NCBI GenBank assembly: GCA_930367205.1
Contig: OV884012.1
Location: 57,619,239 to 57,683,238 of the forward strand
Reading direction: 5' to 3'
Length of the DNA stretch: 64,000 nucleotides
DNA from: Acanthosoma haemorrhoidale
Taxonomy: Eukaryota; Arthropoda; Insecta; Hemiptera; Acanthosomatidae
The translations under genes were made by a program, and so were the position numbers. The notes under the pieces are model-generated. The model searched no databases, had not been told where the DNA came from, and saw nothing but the letters and a program-made list of their open reading frames with translations. Below, piece by piece: positions 32,869 to 45,400 of this stretch. Each line of letters starts with the position of its first letter. Position 1 is the stretch's first letter.

Positions 32869-35690
32869 GGGGCAATCATTACATCGCCACCTACACCAAG
32901 TCGATCCTTGCATTTTTTTTCAAATTATTGTTTTAAATATTGAAAAGTTGACTGACCGAAAATTCTTACATAGATTAAAAAATAATAAAAATATATTTTT
33001 AAATATATGTGAATGAAATGAAGAACATAGAATCATTTAAAATATTTTTATTAAAAACTAATTAAAATGACACTAATTATTAAAACACTAATTCAAAAAC
33101 GTTATTGTAATGAAATCGAATAAATCAACGTTTAAAAGAATCACATTAAATTTCAAATTAGTTATTTAATATTTAATTGTTTTTCACACACCTTCATACA
33201 CTTGTATCCTTGGATGACGCTAATTGTACCTATAAATTCCATATTCCATAACTTGTATCGCCGAACACCCAGACAGACAAAAAGGTTTCTTTTTCAACGG
33301 CATGTCAACCACAAGAAGTCATTGATGCCCACATCTATATAAATTTTATTTTGATTTTTTAAATTATATTATATTAATTATATTACTTTTAGTTATTACT
33401 TTACAACACTAGTAATTTGTGAACATTTTATGACTTTAATACTGTATATATCTATTATAGACCTGAGAGAGCACAATAGGAAGAATAAAGCCCCAGGATA
33501 TTTATTCTGATTATTAGGCCACGAGGACTGATCAGAGGATGTGGGTAAAAATCACGAACCTTACCAAATTTCATGCATGTTACCAATACAAACCACTCAT
33601 GTTTTAATAGTTGTTGTGAATATTCATAGAAAAGCCCAAATCCCCCAAAGCCCTGGGAGCCAAACGTGCTCTGTGAGACCTGAGTGTCACCCAAAGCCCG
33701 GAGTAGCGGCCACCGAGAAGCCAAGGACACCGACCCACAAGCACTCTACCGGGTTCACCTCGCTTGAATATACTGTACACTTATTTATAACTCCTTTCCT
33801 AGTAAAGCAGAAAATTTATTTCAAACAAAAAGTGAAAGAAATATAATAAATAAAAATAAACTTAATACTTTTAAAATGGAAATAATGTCGACAAAAAATC
33901 TTAGTATATATCTGGAAAAAGAGCCAAGAAAAGTAAAAAAAGGCGATAAAAATAACAATGGATAATGAGATACATGGTTTGTATGAGGAGTGATCATATA
34001 TATTGAAGCATTCTTTGAGACCCTACGAAATTGAGTACTAAAGATATCGCTTCTTCCCAATTGGCAAGGGTTTCTGAAAGAAAACAGTAGATGCCGCATA
34101 ATTTCCGCTCCTCCTCACTCTCAAGACATTGGACCAAAATAATGTTTGACAGAAACCGCAGATCCACAAGTACCTAATTAACTAAGGTTGTTGTTTGTGT
34201 TGATGTTTTTTGTTTGAGACTGAAAACGATTCTAACCGTAGATTGTTAGCTACATAATATTGCATCACGGAATAACCTCAGTGGTTCCAATTTTCCTAGG
34301 AATGGGATTTTTTCACACAATATTTGAGTTTTCCATTGAAATCAGCAATATTTTTGTATTTTTATATTTAGTTATTGTTAGTATCATGTGAACCATGACG
34401 GCAACGAGACGCTATTGACTTCAGCCAATAAATAAATGTTGATAAGAACTGAAGAATCGTTTGAGTGGATTTGCAAACAGAATTATTTTTCTATATTTCA
34501 TTTATTTTTTTATCTTTTCCTGGGATACTGTAATTGAATACTTCTTATAAATTAATTGTCCTCTTCTCAGGGTATCGTCAAGATATTGATTGATGGGATT
34601 CACACACTGATATTTTCTAATTTCTTATAGTGTTCAGATTGGTTGTATGTTTTTAATACACCTATTTAAAAACTGTCATTGAAAATGGATTACGAAAACA
34701 TAATCGTAGCATGCACGTTTCTCAAGACGATTTCAAAGGGTTGAGTTTAGCTGAAAGGTAATGAGCTAAGTAAGTAAGAGATTTATTATCATTTTCTTCC
34801 GTAGTTCGTAATAAAAAAAAACTTAAAAATGTCCCAGCTGAAAATATCACTATTAGAATTCGGAAAAACAATGATTTTACTTCAATATAACATACTCAAT
34901 TCTGATTGGCCATCACCCATCTGAACTACATTCAGCGGAACTACATTTTTTGAGCACGGATTTTTCACTAATCAATTCAATCATGTAACTCCTCACATAT
35001 GGTGAGTAACCTTGAAGTACATATTAATGACGAATAGACAGGCGGACAGCCATTGTTGGACAATTTTTAATGCCATTGTAACACCCGAGTTGTTATACAA
35101 GAAATGCTGGTGATTTGACTGTATTGAAATGCCATGCCAATCAAGATAAGTTAATTTATTTCAATCAGAGAACGCACAATAGGCGCCGTCCCGAAAAGGA
35201 TCACTTCCAATCATTAATGGTGCTATGATACTTGACTTTGTATAAAAGTCATCGTTGACGCGAATAAGTTGCTAACACTTTGTTTTATCTTTTTCTAAGG
35301 TGAAGGACTGATCGGCACTCCTTCAGGACAACTGCTGTGACATACGAGGACGCGAGCACTTTACGACAGCGTTCCGCATTTAACGGTTCTATTTTTTGAT
35401 TATTTACGCTAAACTTTGAAATTACTTTATGGGGTATACGAACGTTTCCATCCTCCATTGTGCCATAGCGATTCTTAAATTTCAAAAAAATCATTTTACA
35501 AAGTAATTATAATGGTTCTTTAAAACCCTCAAGATAATAAAATACTAACCGCTTGAACGAATAATTAACTGCTCAGTCCAAGATATTACAATAAAAAATA
35601 CTAATAATCTGCATGGATTAAAGTTTGGTGAATTACATTTTTTCACTTCACTGTTGGAAAACACAAATTTCATGCAAATTATATGAACTT
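32869..35690. other. AT-rich stretch, no gene supported
   Basis: A GC-richer patch at 33600-33770 has opposing short frames (33455-33730 minus, 33541-33846 plus) with no recognisable motif. The remainder is simple AT-rich sequence. Confidence 0.35.
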
Positions 35691-35691
35691 C

Positions 35692-36002
35692 TTTATTGTG
35701 ATGACATTACAATCTGCCTTACTGGACAATAAGTAATTGGGATAAATGTACTCATCCATACCATATTTACAATTTTCATTCATTTGCTCATTCATACAGT
35801 ATTTACAAACAGCACCGAGACCTCCCAAATCCACATGGTTGTCACCTCTCTCGCATAAGAAAAAGGAAGTGGAGTCTTGGGAAGACCCCGACGCTCCTCC
35901 GTTAGCCATGTCACCAAATACGATCCCGCGGTGTCTGATAAAGAGCGCGAGAACCACATACGCTCAGGAAATGATTGGAGGAACTGGCCATTGCCAGGAG
36001 TT
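35692..36002 (-). mobile_element. LINE B: 3'-end fragment
   Basis: Minus-strand 3' untranslated region: ACTTCTTTATTGTGATGACATTACAATCTGCC at the 3' side and GGAACTGGCCATTGCCAGG at the 5' truncation. No RT coding sequence remains. No sure target-site duplication. Confidence 0.88.
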
Positions 36003-36769
36003 CATGATAATAAAATTTAAAAACGAACATTAGATCTAGCTTTTCAGCTTTCTATAATTATTGTGTATATTTGAACACATCTCAAATCTCCTCAGCACCA
36101 GCTTTGTTTTCTATAAGCCTCGGCTGCATGTATTAAAAGATTCCATTCATTTTCTAATATATTTCGCAATGGTTAGGTTCGAGGCCATTCAGCTACTCGC
36201 GAGGGCCTTTATGAATAAGAAAAAGGCACTTATCAGCAACACTGAAGCAATGAATGGCCGTAAAAATAAACGGACTTCATACCATGGAGAAGTGACATTT
36301 AAAATAGCGAATTAATTTTAATATATTTTCTACTGTGTCCGTAAGTTGTTGTTTCATAAAATAGCACCACCACTCTCGTAGTATAAGCATTTTACATATT
36401 TATTTTCTCTGTAGCCATTTAGACGCAAAGTGATGTGCATTAATATTTACTAATGATATTTTTTTTAATAATTAAATACTTTGTTTTAGAAAAATCAATA
36501 AGGTTTCATAAAATTTATCACGTTAGCCTAAAAATGGGATCCTCATTCGTTGATTTCATAACATTGATATACTACTAGAGATTGTCCTCTAGAAATATAT
36601 AGGTAGGTCAGTTCGTATTATTATTAATTATTACTCAAGTATGCTAAGTTTAACAACAAAATACATAGTTTTTAAAATTATAACAGTATATTTAAATATT
36701 AGTCTATTGATATACATAAGTTGTTGAATGTGATATCACCAGTGGCTTACTGCATTTTTTAATTGGACC
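36003..36769. other. AT-rich stretch, nothing supported
   Basis: An 84-codon plus-strand frame (36061-36315) has no recognised motif or splice context. A B-box-like GGTTCGAGGCC at 36176 has no matching A box. Confidence 0.4.
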
Positions 36770-37830
36770 CTAGGCTATACAGTTGTAAAGAAGCTACGCT
36801 CCGAACGGCGTCCTTACGTCGGCTGACCGCTTGGTATAGCCATCAGCGTCAAAACACATTCAGCCTTTTTTAATACTTATAAAATGTAGAAATGGATATG
36901 TAGCGACCGCTAACTACATAAGATAAATCACTCTATACTCTATTGTAAGTATATTGTAAATTGGTTATAATATGTTGTAAATTAATTTAAACAAATATAA
37001 ATAACATTACCAAACCATAAGTCATACCAGTGTAAATATTGTAAACAATAAAAGACGCAGCTGCAAAAAACAAGTTAGAGGCTGGAAGGGTAAATCAGGT
37101 AGCAAGCGACCCAGACCGAGGCCTGCGAACAAAGCGTCACCGCACCCTGCGATATGGTTGGCCAGAACAACGCCACAGATCATTGGCTACTAACCACTGA
37201 CTATAAGTAGGGCCAGGTTTTGGCCTGTAAATCATTCTAACAACGGCCCTCTAACTGGTACCTGCAGCTGCACTGATGTTTCAAGACTTGGCCTTCTCAT
37301 TTATGAAAACCTCTGGACCTCTCTTTCTAACCTCGCTATGTTTTAGTCCGGCCTTGTCAGACCCCACACTCTCCTAGTGGGATTCTCTGCCTTCGTCTCG
37401 CTAAAACTATCAGCTCTTTGGGAGATACCTCTCCCTCGCGGAGAACGGTTTCCGTGGCCCTGCAAACTTACCTAGTTGTGTCTCCCACGGGATTTTAGTC
37501 TGCTTCTCTCCGGTTCACACTCGCCTTTGGGATCAGGGTAGTTTTCGCCTACCCTCAGATACCGAGTGTGAATTCGTGGTCATTCCGAAACCACATAAAC
37601 TACCTACACTACCTACCCTATACTACAACTCTTCTCCTGGACATAGTGCATTGTCGGGGCACATACCTATCAAATATAGAGTCATATAGTAAGACCTGTC
37701 ATGAAGCAATTGTCCACGTCATAGCCTAATCAACCCTCACTTTGTCACCAGGGCTAGGGTAACTAGGCACCCCTCTCGTGACAACCCGACAGGATAAAAA
37801 GAATAGGAACATACGTTTGATGTAGATCGA
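36770..37830. other. GC-richer block, unassigned repeat-like
   Basis: Composition changes sharply at about 36780 and from 37050 to 37800. An ATTGTAAACAATAAAAGACGCAGCTGC near 37040-37070 looks like a retroelement 3' end or LTR, and 37516-37556 shares a motif (CACACTYGCCTTTGGG...CGCCTACC) with 63353-63392. No frame with known motifs. Probably a degraded transposable element of a class I cannot name. Confidence 0.35.
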
Positions 37831-40216
37831 CAATTTTCTCCACATTTCACACACCAAAGTTAAATCGTGGGAGATAGATAATAAAAAAAATTAATTATCC
37901 TCAATTAATAATTAAAACATTTAATGATACCTCCTATTAAGCTCATCTACTGACATGATAGAACATTAATATGGATAAATTTTCCCGATTAAAAAATACC
38001 ACAATATAAGAAGAACCATGAACAACTAGATTGTATTAACAAAAAAAGACAAAACATTGTAGATTTAGAAAATAAATTCAATAACAATTATGAATATGCA
38101 TAATAGATTTACTCATTATTCTCTAATAGCAGAGAATATAAAAATAAAAATATTCTTATTCCAATAAACAAAATATTACTGGTTTATGATATATTGTACT
38201 CTTGGTATAGACGAATGTATTTCCTTCAGGGGTATATTTAACAGAATTAGGATATTAAAATTAATTAATCTAAAAATGGTATGCTACTAAAATAGATTGC
38301 CAATGGATTGTGCTACATTACTGATTAGCAGCTCAGTGGTTTTCACTACCCAACGCCAACATTGCTCTCGTAGGCAGGCTCCAGGTCAGCTTCATTTCAG
38401 AACATTCGCCCAATTATCAATCTCATACTCGTCAAGCCAGCAAGGACCGCGTTGTTTTTCAGTTTGGGAAAAAGCCGCAAAAGGTAGGGAAATATAGTTC
38501 CTATGTATTGGACTTACACCAGCCTTAACTATAGATATAATGAACTAATTTAGAAAATTCGGTGTTCATATTTTAAAATTTCACCTACAGATTCATCTTA
38601 AATTGTTTGATTTTAACATAAAGATATTCATACGCGAAGGGAGGGAATCGAAGGCTTGAGCATCTTAGGTAATCCATTTCCCCCATAGAACGTATATTCT
38701 TTATGAACATCACAAGTCCCTTATAAAATTTCCATTACAAATTCACAATTTACATAAAATAAAAATCTTCGATAATTCTTCATACCGCTTATTTCTCCAT
38801 ATCACACACAGTACCTAAAGCTATGCCGCCCTTTCTAAGTCAATCAAAATGAAGAGTAGCTATTAAAAATTATTAAACATAAATAAATAACAAATATTAT
38901 TTTTTTATTTAAACAGATTGTATACCGAATGTTTTTTAAATGGCATACTTATATCATTGATGTTGATTGCAAAATTATTTGTGTGTTTCTAAAAAAAAAT
39001 GTACTACTATAAAATATCTGCAAAGGCGGACCGGATCCCTTAAGTATTCATCCAACTTTCTGCTAAATTAAATTTCGCACGCTCGAATCTCGAAAAACAT
39101 CGAACAAGGGCTGAAGTCCACACTATTTAACAAATTTAAATGGTGGAATACAAGAACGCCGAATAGTTTTTATCAGGTTTATTGTAACTTCGGTTACATT
39201 GTGAGTTCTCCGCTGGACGTTTCACTAACTTCCCTGTCAAAGAAGTGAAGTACAATGCCAATAATTGCATCTTCCAACTATAAATATTATTTTTATTTAA
39301 TTAATAAAGGGCTATAAAATTCATATGGAATTAAATTATCTCTTTATCATAATTAAGTGTAAAACCAATTAGCAGAATCAAGTCCCGCCTTACAAGCTTC
39401 TAATATAACCTTGTAATAAGAATTCTCGTTTTATTATATAAAGCAATTCATTTGGATGTTGATTAATTGGTATTGGGGCAATCCAGTTAATGTTTAATGT
39501 TTTAATATTAAGAATATTATGCTGGTTAGGCATTTTAAATAACCTTTGGTAGTTATGCAATAGTAAATAGTAATATAATACTATGATTGTTTTTATAATT
39601 TTGAATGTTGTAGTTAATAATGATCAAAAAGCCCTAGTCATCTTATCCCCTATCTATAAATTATTTTTTTATTTAACCAAACTAAAACGTCATTGTAACA
39701 AAATTACATAATTCCTTGACAATTCTATGTTTTAAAAGAAACAAATGATGAACAAATGTTGAAGAACATAATACCAAAATACAAACATTTAATAACTTAA
39801 ATTAAACACTTAATTTAATAAATAATAAGATAGAGAAACAATCAAGATTATCTTTTCAATTTTTATTATACTTGAATTCAATTAGGTTTTTAAAACCTCA
39901 GATTTATGAAAAGGTTATTATTTTAACATAAGTTTTTTATTGGTCAATATTGATTTACTGTTTTAAAGTTTTAATTTAGTGTTACATTAAATGGTAACGA
40001 TATCAGTCCAATCTATGAAAATAAAAATTTAAAAGATAATGTCTTTTACAGTTGTGTTTTAATACTCATTATATTGTTTACTAGTGTTAATGTATAAAAT
40101 TAAGCTTTGTTGAGTTTTTGCATTATATTTGTGTTATTGTATATAGGTAAATTTTGTTGTAAATTGTAAATGCATCTTGTTCTAAATTTTACTCCTAAGT
40201 CTGAATAGGCAAGACT
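37831..40216. other. AT-rich stretch, nothing supported
   Basis: No coding or repeat signal apart from short homopolymers. Confidence 0.45.
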
Positions 40217-40224
40217 GAGGATAT

Positions 40225-40351
40225 AATTTTTTTTTATAACAACAACTTTATTATGATGATATTACAATCTGCCTCATTAATTAATTGTGATAAATAATCT
40301 CATTCATACCATATTTACATTTTCATTCACTCGCTCAGTCATACAGTAAGG
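40225..40351 (-). mobile_element. LINE B: minimal 127-bp insertion with target-site duplication
   Basis: Only the last 100 bases of the LINE B 3' untranslated region plus an A-rich tail (T-run at 40226-40235). GAGGATAT flanks it at 40217-40224 and 40352-40359. The extreme 5' truncation shows that the family's reverse transcription often stops early. Confidence 0.9.
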
Positions 40352-40359
40352 GAGGATAT

Positions 40360-43079
40360 CAATAAAAAAGATGCATAGCTAGATACTCCATTTCTAACAT
40401 ATAGAAATACCAACACGGAAGTTCCTCTATTTTAGTTCTACTACTATTATAGGTATAATTCTATTACCATTATAGTTAATAGCTGACACCTATAATTGCG
40501 TAAGGAACAGTTCCTTAGAAGATTTCAAGCCTTTTCGCACACGTGTCCCGCTAGGCGTGAACTCAGGGCAGCTCCTGAGGTGTGGATTTGCTATAGGGCA
40601 GTTTTTATACCGCAGCTTTCTTCGAGAGGTAAGAAGTAGCAGATAATTAAATCACGATCTCATTTGAATAAGCTGCTCTCCTATAGATGGTCCGTTCGCC
40701 CTGCCACGAAGGCGATACGGGCATAAGAGATCCGCGAGTTTTTTTTTTCCTTCCTCTCAGTCGTGTCCTTCCTAATCATTGTCCTCTCAAAGAAATTATT
40801 CCACATTGGACTAATTGTTTCTTTTCACAGATGTATAGTATTGGAAACCCCCCCCAAAAAAACACTAGTGGAAATAAGTCGTCTACAAGTTTAATCCTTA
40901 CTATCGTAATTACTTATTATCTTTACATAAGACCATACAAAAGAAATGTTACTGATTATTTTGAAACTTGAAGTTTTCCTATCTGTTGTCTGGTAAAATG
41001 ACTAAGGGGAATATTAAATAAAAAAAAAAAATTATTTTGACTACTATTAATAAATTACCCAATAATACAAAATATTTTGAAAGACATACACCAATCAAAC
41101 TGTATGGCGTAGTCATTAACTTTAAACAGGTTGTATTATTTTATTTTAAAAAAATATTGGTTTGAAGAAAATAAAAATCTGCTCTAAAATGGCAATAACT
41201 AAAATAGTGATAAAAGTTCGCATTCATAACATATTTAGAAATTTTCATTTACTCTCTTCTTCGCACCGTATTTCCAATATATACAATCATACAAAGACGT
41301 AAATGGTAAGTGTGCCTGCTAATGGCACGGAAGAACATTAATCTGAAGTACTTTCCCAAAGACGTGATGGATGACTTTTCAAGAGCGGGAGTGGATTTTC
41401 CGATGGTACTATAACTCTCGCTGTGTACTGCGGCAGGAACCGGATACAGGCTTTCAAAATTTAGAGTACTAATTTAAACTATCTTTTACTATTTTCTCGA
41501 TTCTGGTTGATATTAAATAACAATATAATTTGGTGGTACTATCGACCTTAATATCTATAAGTCTTCTAGAATATTGCAGATCAAGCGATGTTTTTGTGTA
41601 AATAAATGACTGAAATTCCACAATTCCTCCTAGTTCTAACATAATATAATAACTATATATTAACCACATATAATATAGTAACCACAAAAATTAATCTGTC
41701 AATTACATGGTTGCTTTATCCGAGAAGCTCTTTTTTGGTACTCTCTTGAATCTTACGAACTGTGATGAGGTTTTAACTCCAATACATATATTGAAGGTTG
41801 ATAATTATCAAGGCTACCACAATGCCTCTCACCGGGATGGCTTTGCTAAATTTCGTGATTATATTTTTGTGTAGGCTTCTTGTTCTTTTGGGTTATTTTT
41901 TGTATTAATAGAGAATTACAATTATGGAAAACGTAATGATCTGGGGAATCGAAACAAATACAACAGTGGTATGGCATGTAAAGGTCGACCACTTAGTAGG
42001 AGGAAGAAGGCTGGTCGAAGACACTGACATGCAAGTTATTTAGAAGGGACCATGGCCCTAGATCACGTTGGCGTAGTTAAAGAGGAAGAGTGCGGAACAA
42101 CTGTTCCATGTTCCATGTCCCATTGTAAATGGAACCACTCCGGCTTCCCAAAGCGAGGGTCACGAATCACTTACCGGCAACAGTCTCACGAGCGAGTTAT
42201 TACTTGCAATAACTTAACCGCTTCTTTGCCAGTGGTCAGTTTCCTCTTACACAGTCTCCTAATTTGCGAACTTCCTCCTAAAAATAACCTTCACTAGTTT
42301 TTCTAACAAAAAAAGTTTTTCTAAATTTCGACAATAACAAAAAGTTATTGGGTCTAGTATAATACTACACGGGTACAATCAATTATTTAGGTTAGTGTTC
42401 TCATCAAAAGGAATACTTTAAAAGATATTACATGCAAAGAATTACTCCATCCCATGTTAAAAAAATATTCTTCATTAAAACACTGAAAACAAATGTAAAC
42501 ATCAAGTTAAGGGAATGCTATCAGCCCAAAATCATGATTAGAAATAAGAAATGGGTTCCATCAAGATCCTGAAAGGGCAGTATTGTAACTCTTTCTTAGA
42601 GAAGTTGTCCCTCTTTCTCATGGTCAGAAGCCCACTTAATTAGATACAAGCGGTTTATGTGGCTGTTTTGATGGCCGTTTCGTTTAAAATGGTCGTTTGT
42701 ACATGCTTTGATGGCGCTTATATCATTACATAGCTCAAAGAAGCATCAGAAGTCGTATACTGAGAAAAAAGATATGTTTTCTCCGTTCATTATCATTTTA
42801 GTATACTTATAAAGAAACTTTATATTTCTTACAAGAAGCAGCATTAATATTTCCGGAGATAAAAAGTAACGGTGGTTTAAATTTTATCAATCTCTCAAGA
42901 TGATGTAAAAATAAGTTGAACACAAATTATATCAATCAAGTATTTTAGATCTTTGTTGTCTAATAAATCTTAGTGGTTATTATATGTTATATTATTATAT
43001 GTTCATTAACATTAAGTAGTACGAATGAACCAATTGATTCTTGAAATCTGTGGGTTATGGAAACGTAATCGAGCCATAG
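40360..43079. other. AT-rich stretch with one shared repeat segment
   Basis: No gene supported. Positions 41368-41409 (read on the minus strand) match 47832-47878. Frames at 40687-40971 and 42052-42297 show no motif. Confidence 0.35.
41368..41409 (-). repeat. short dispersed repeat, copy 1
   Basis: On the minus strand it reads GTACCATCGGAAAATCCACT and continues nearly identically to 47832-47878. Too short to classify. Confidence 0.7.
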
Positions 43080-43146
43080 AGCCACTATGTTTTGTAGAGT
43101 ACTGATGAAGTCGTAGACAAATCCTACTCGAATCGGTGCTCACTCC
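43080..43146 (+). mobile_element. LINE C: 3'-end remnant, left of a nested insertion
   Basis: Followed across the LINE B insertion by 44809-44925, it matches the last coding part of the CR1-like element ending at 60440: a CACTCCACCATTTTCTAGAATTCACTCC context corresponds to the WNSLP codons of CR1-like LINEs. The 5' limit is uncertain. Confidence 0.55.
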
Positions 43147-43157
43147 ACCATTTTCTA

Positions 43158-44808
43158 CATTCAATAAAAACTTTATTATGATGAAATTACAATCTGCCTT
43201 TACTTAATAGGCAATAAATAATTGAGATAAGTGTTTTCATTCATACCATATTTACAATTCATCATTCGTTCGCACATTCATACAATATTTACAAACAGCC
43301 CAGGGGCCCCCCAAGTCCACACGGTTGTTGCCTCCTTCGCATGCGAAAGAGGAAGTGGAGTCTCGGGAAGTCCCCCACGCTCCCCACCAGCCACGTCACC
43401 GGATACAAGCCAGCGGAGGCTTACGAAGAGTGCGAGAGCCACATACGCTCAGGACATGATTGGAGAAACTGGCCATTGCCAGGACTCCCACTGTGCACAT
43501 TTATAGTAGGTCACAAGGCCACTGCCGTTTCAGTCTCCGGGGAGGATTATAGGGATGAGCGGAGCTGTGCAATGACTGTGGGATTAGGGTGGTTGGATAG
43601 GTTACTATGGAATTTCATGAATTTGGAAGGGATGAGTTCAAGAATGTAGGGTATATTAAGGTCATTATGAAGGGTTGTGTTGATGACGTAATAGGGGGCA
43701 TTTACTATTGTTCTCAGGACTTTTGAATGAAAGGATTGGATGCGCCTGATGTTCGACTTTTTTGCTGTCCCCCATAGCTCTATTCCGTATGTCCAGATTG
43801 GCTTTCGTATAACTTTGTAAATAAGTAGTTTATTTTCTATTGAGAGATGGGATGTCCTTCGAAGTAGTCTGTACAGTAGTCCAAAGCGTCTGTTTAGTTC
43901 TTGTCTTTTTAGCCTCGTGTGTGGGTTCCATGTCAGTCTTTTGTCGAGATAGAAGCCTAAATACCGTACTGTCTCAGACACGGGGAGAGGAATCGAATTG
44001 AAAAATACTAGCGGACAGGACTTGCGGCAGAGGGTAAAGGTTATGTGGGAACATTTTGCTTCGTTGACCTTGATTCGCCATTGGTTGCACCAATACTCGA
44101 TCTCATCAAGGTGTTTTTGGAGGTTTTGGGATGCTATATCAGGGTCTGAGTGGGATGACAAGACTGCAGTGTCATCTGCAAATGGTGCCAAGAAGGTATT
44201 GGGGATAGAGGGGACATCAGCGGTATATAGGTTATAGAGGATGGGACCCAGGACGCTGCCCTGTGGAACTCCTGCTTTTATGGGATAGTAGTTAGAATAT
44301 TCTAAGCCACACCGGACTTGGAAGAAGCGGTTTGAAAGGTAGGATTTTGGATTAGGAAAAGGGTCTGTGGTAAATGTGTTTTGAGCTTGTAAAGCAAACC
44401 TGCGTGCCAAACCCTGTCAAAAGCTTGAGCTATGTCCAGAAATGCAGCAGTGCAATACTGTTTGGATTCAAGGGCTGAGGAAATGTGATCAACAACGCGA
44501 AGGCCTTGTTAAGTAGTGGAATGTTGTTGACGGAAGCCCAACTGATGTATAGGAAAAAGGTTTTTGGATTCAACAATTGGAAGTAGACGTTTTAAGAGGA
44601 GTTTCTCAAATATTTTTGAGAGGATAGGGAGTAGTCTAATTGGACGGTAAGATGAGGCGTCGTTGGGTGGTTTTCCGGGTTTGGCGAATAGGAAAATAAT
44701 GAAGTGTTTCCAGAGGAGAGGAAAGTGCGTCGTTCGGATAATGCAATTATAGATGTAGGTTAGGAAGATTATGGCTTTATGAGGAAGCTGTTTGAGAATT
44801 TGAGGAGT
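43158..44808 (-). mobile_element. LINE B: longest Jockey-type copy, nested in LINE C
   Basis: 1651-bp minus-strand insertion. Target-site duplication ACCATTTTCTA (43147-43157) and ACCATTGTCTA (44809-44819) differs at one base. The 3' untranslated region occupies 43158-43546 and RT coding sequence 43547-44808, so the copy is 5' truncated within RT and has no endonuclease. It is the reference for the shorter LINE B copies in this window. Confidence 0.95.
43547..44808 (-). pseudogene. Jockey-clade reverse transcriptase, 5' truncated
   Basis: The 287-codon open part (43547-44410) contains GVPQGSVLGPILYNLYTAD, the catalytic FADDTAVLSS, the WRIKVNEAKC region, YLGFYLD-RLTWNPH, LLIYKVIRKPIWTYG and LRTIVNAPYYV: RT palm and thumb motifs in Jockey order. 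Upstream, 44411-44808 encodes the fingers (LLPIVESKNL, FRQQHST, AAFLDIAQAFDRVW) in shifted frames with a stop near 44510. The enzyme would have copied the LINE RNA at a nicked target. Catalytic Asp residues are kept, but lack of the N-terminal domains and frameshifts make the copy dead. Confidence 0.92.
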
Positions 44809-44925
44809 ACCATTGTCTAGAATTCACTCCTTCCTGATGTCCGGTACGTTTGAACCTTCAAAGCCCTCCTATTCCAAAACCACCTCACCAGCCAGATAGA
44901 CCCTTAAATCATTAATTTATCATAC
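44809..44925 (+). mobile_element. LINE C: 3'-end remnant, right of the nested insertion
   Basis: The stretch GAACCTTCAAAGCCCTCCTA and the following CACCTCACCAGCCAGA match 60370-60420 in the CR1-like element. It encodes a TFKALLFQ-like end. Interrupted by LINE B, which is therefore younger. Confidence 0.7.
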
Positions 44926-45204
44926 GATCATAACTGATTTATGTACTGTAATAAATTAAATAATTGTTTATAAAATAAGAATATTAACGTAAGAATAAAC
45001 CCTTTATGCTGAGAAATGTAAAACTTCATACAAATACCTTTTCTTTTAATGGCCTTACCGCAACTTGGACATTTTCACATTTCTGTACCTTGGAAAGAAA
45101 AGTATTTTACCCAGGTTCAGCAATTAGAGAAAAGACCAAGACAAGTTTCCCACTCAGAGCCAAAATGAGTTGTAAAACCAATTTAGCAAAACGCAAAAAA
45201 AAGT

Positions 45205-45400
45205 AACAGCTGTTTGATGCCCGAAGACCAAGATGGAATTTTACAAGGACCACCCCGAAATAAATATGAAAGTGGGCAGAGCTCTCGATATATAAGTCTC
45301 CTGCTAGTTCCCTTATTCTCTATCCTGCTATCTTGGACTCATTACTGGCCCCAGGGCATTAGACTCTGCTGACTGAGCTAACAGTCCATTTCTGTCTGCA
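45205..45400 (-). mobile_element. possible tRNA-derived SINE
   Basis: Minus-strand 45382-45364 reads GTTAGCTCAGTCAGCAGAG, a very good tRNA A-box region. At the right distance a GTAATGAGTCC (about 45345-45335) may be a decayed B box. The sequence continues about 130 bp to a poly(A)-less end near a T-rich run on the minus strand at 45205. No target-site duplication was identified, and a degenerate tRNA gene is an alternative. Confidence 0.35.

Noticed and set aside
36176..36186. GGTTCGAGGCC, tRNA B-box consensus
   Set aside because: No A box or cloverleaf at suitable distance upstream.
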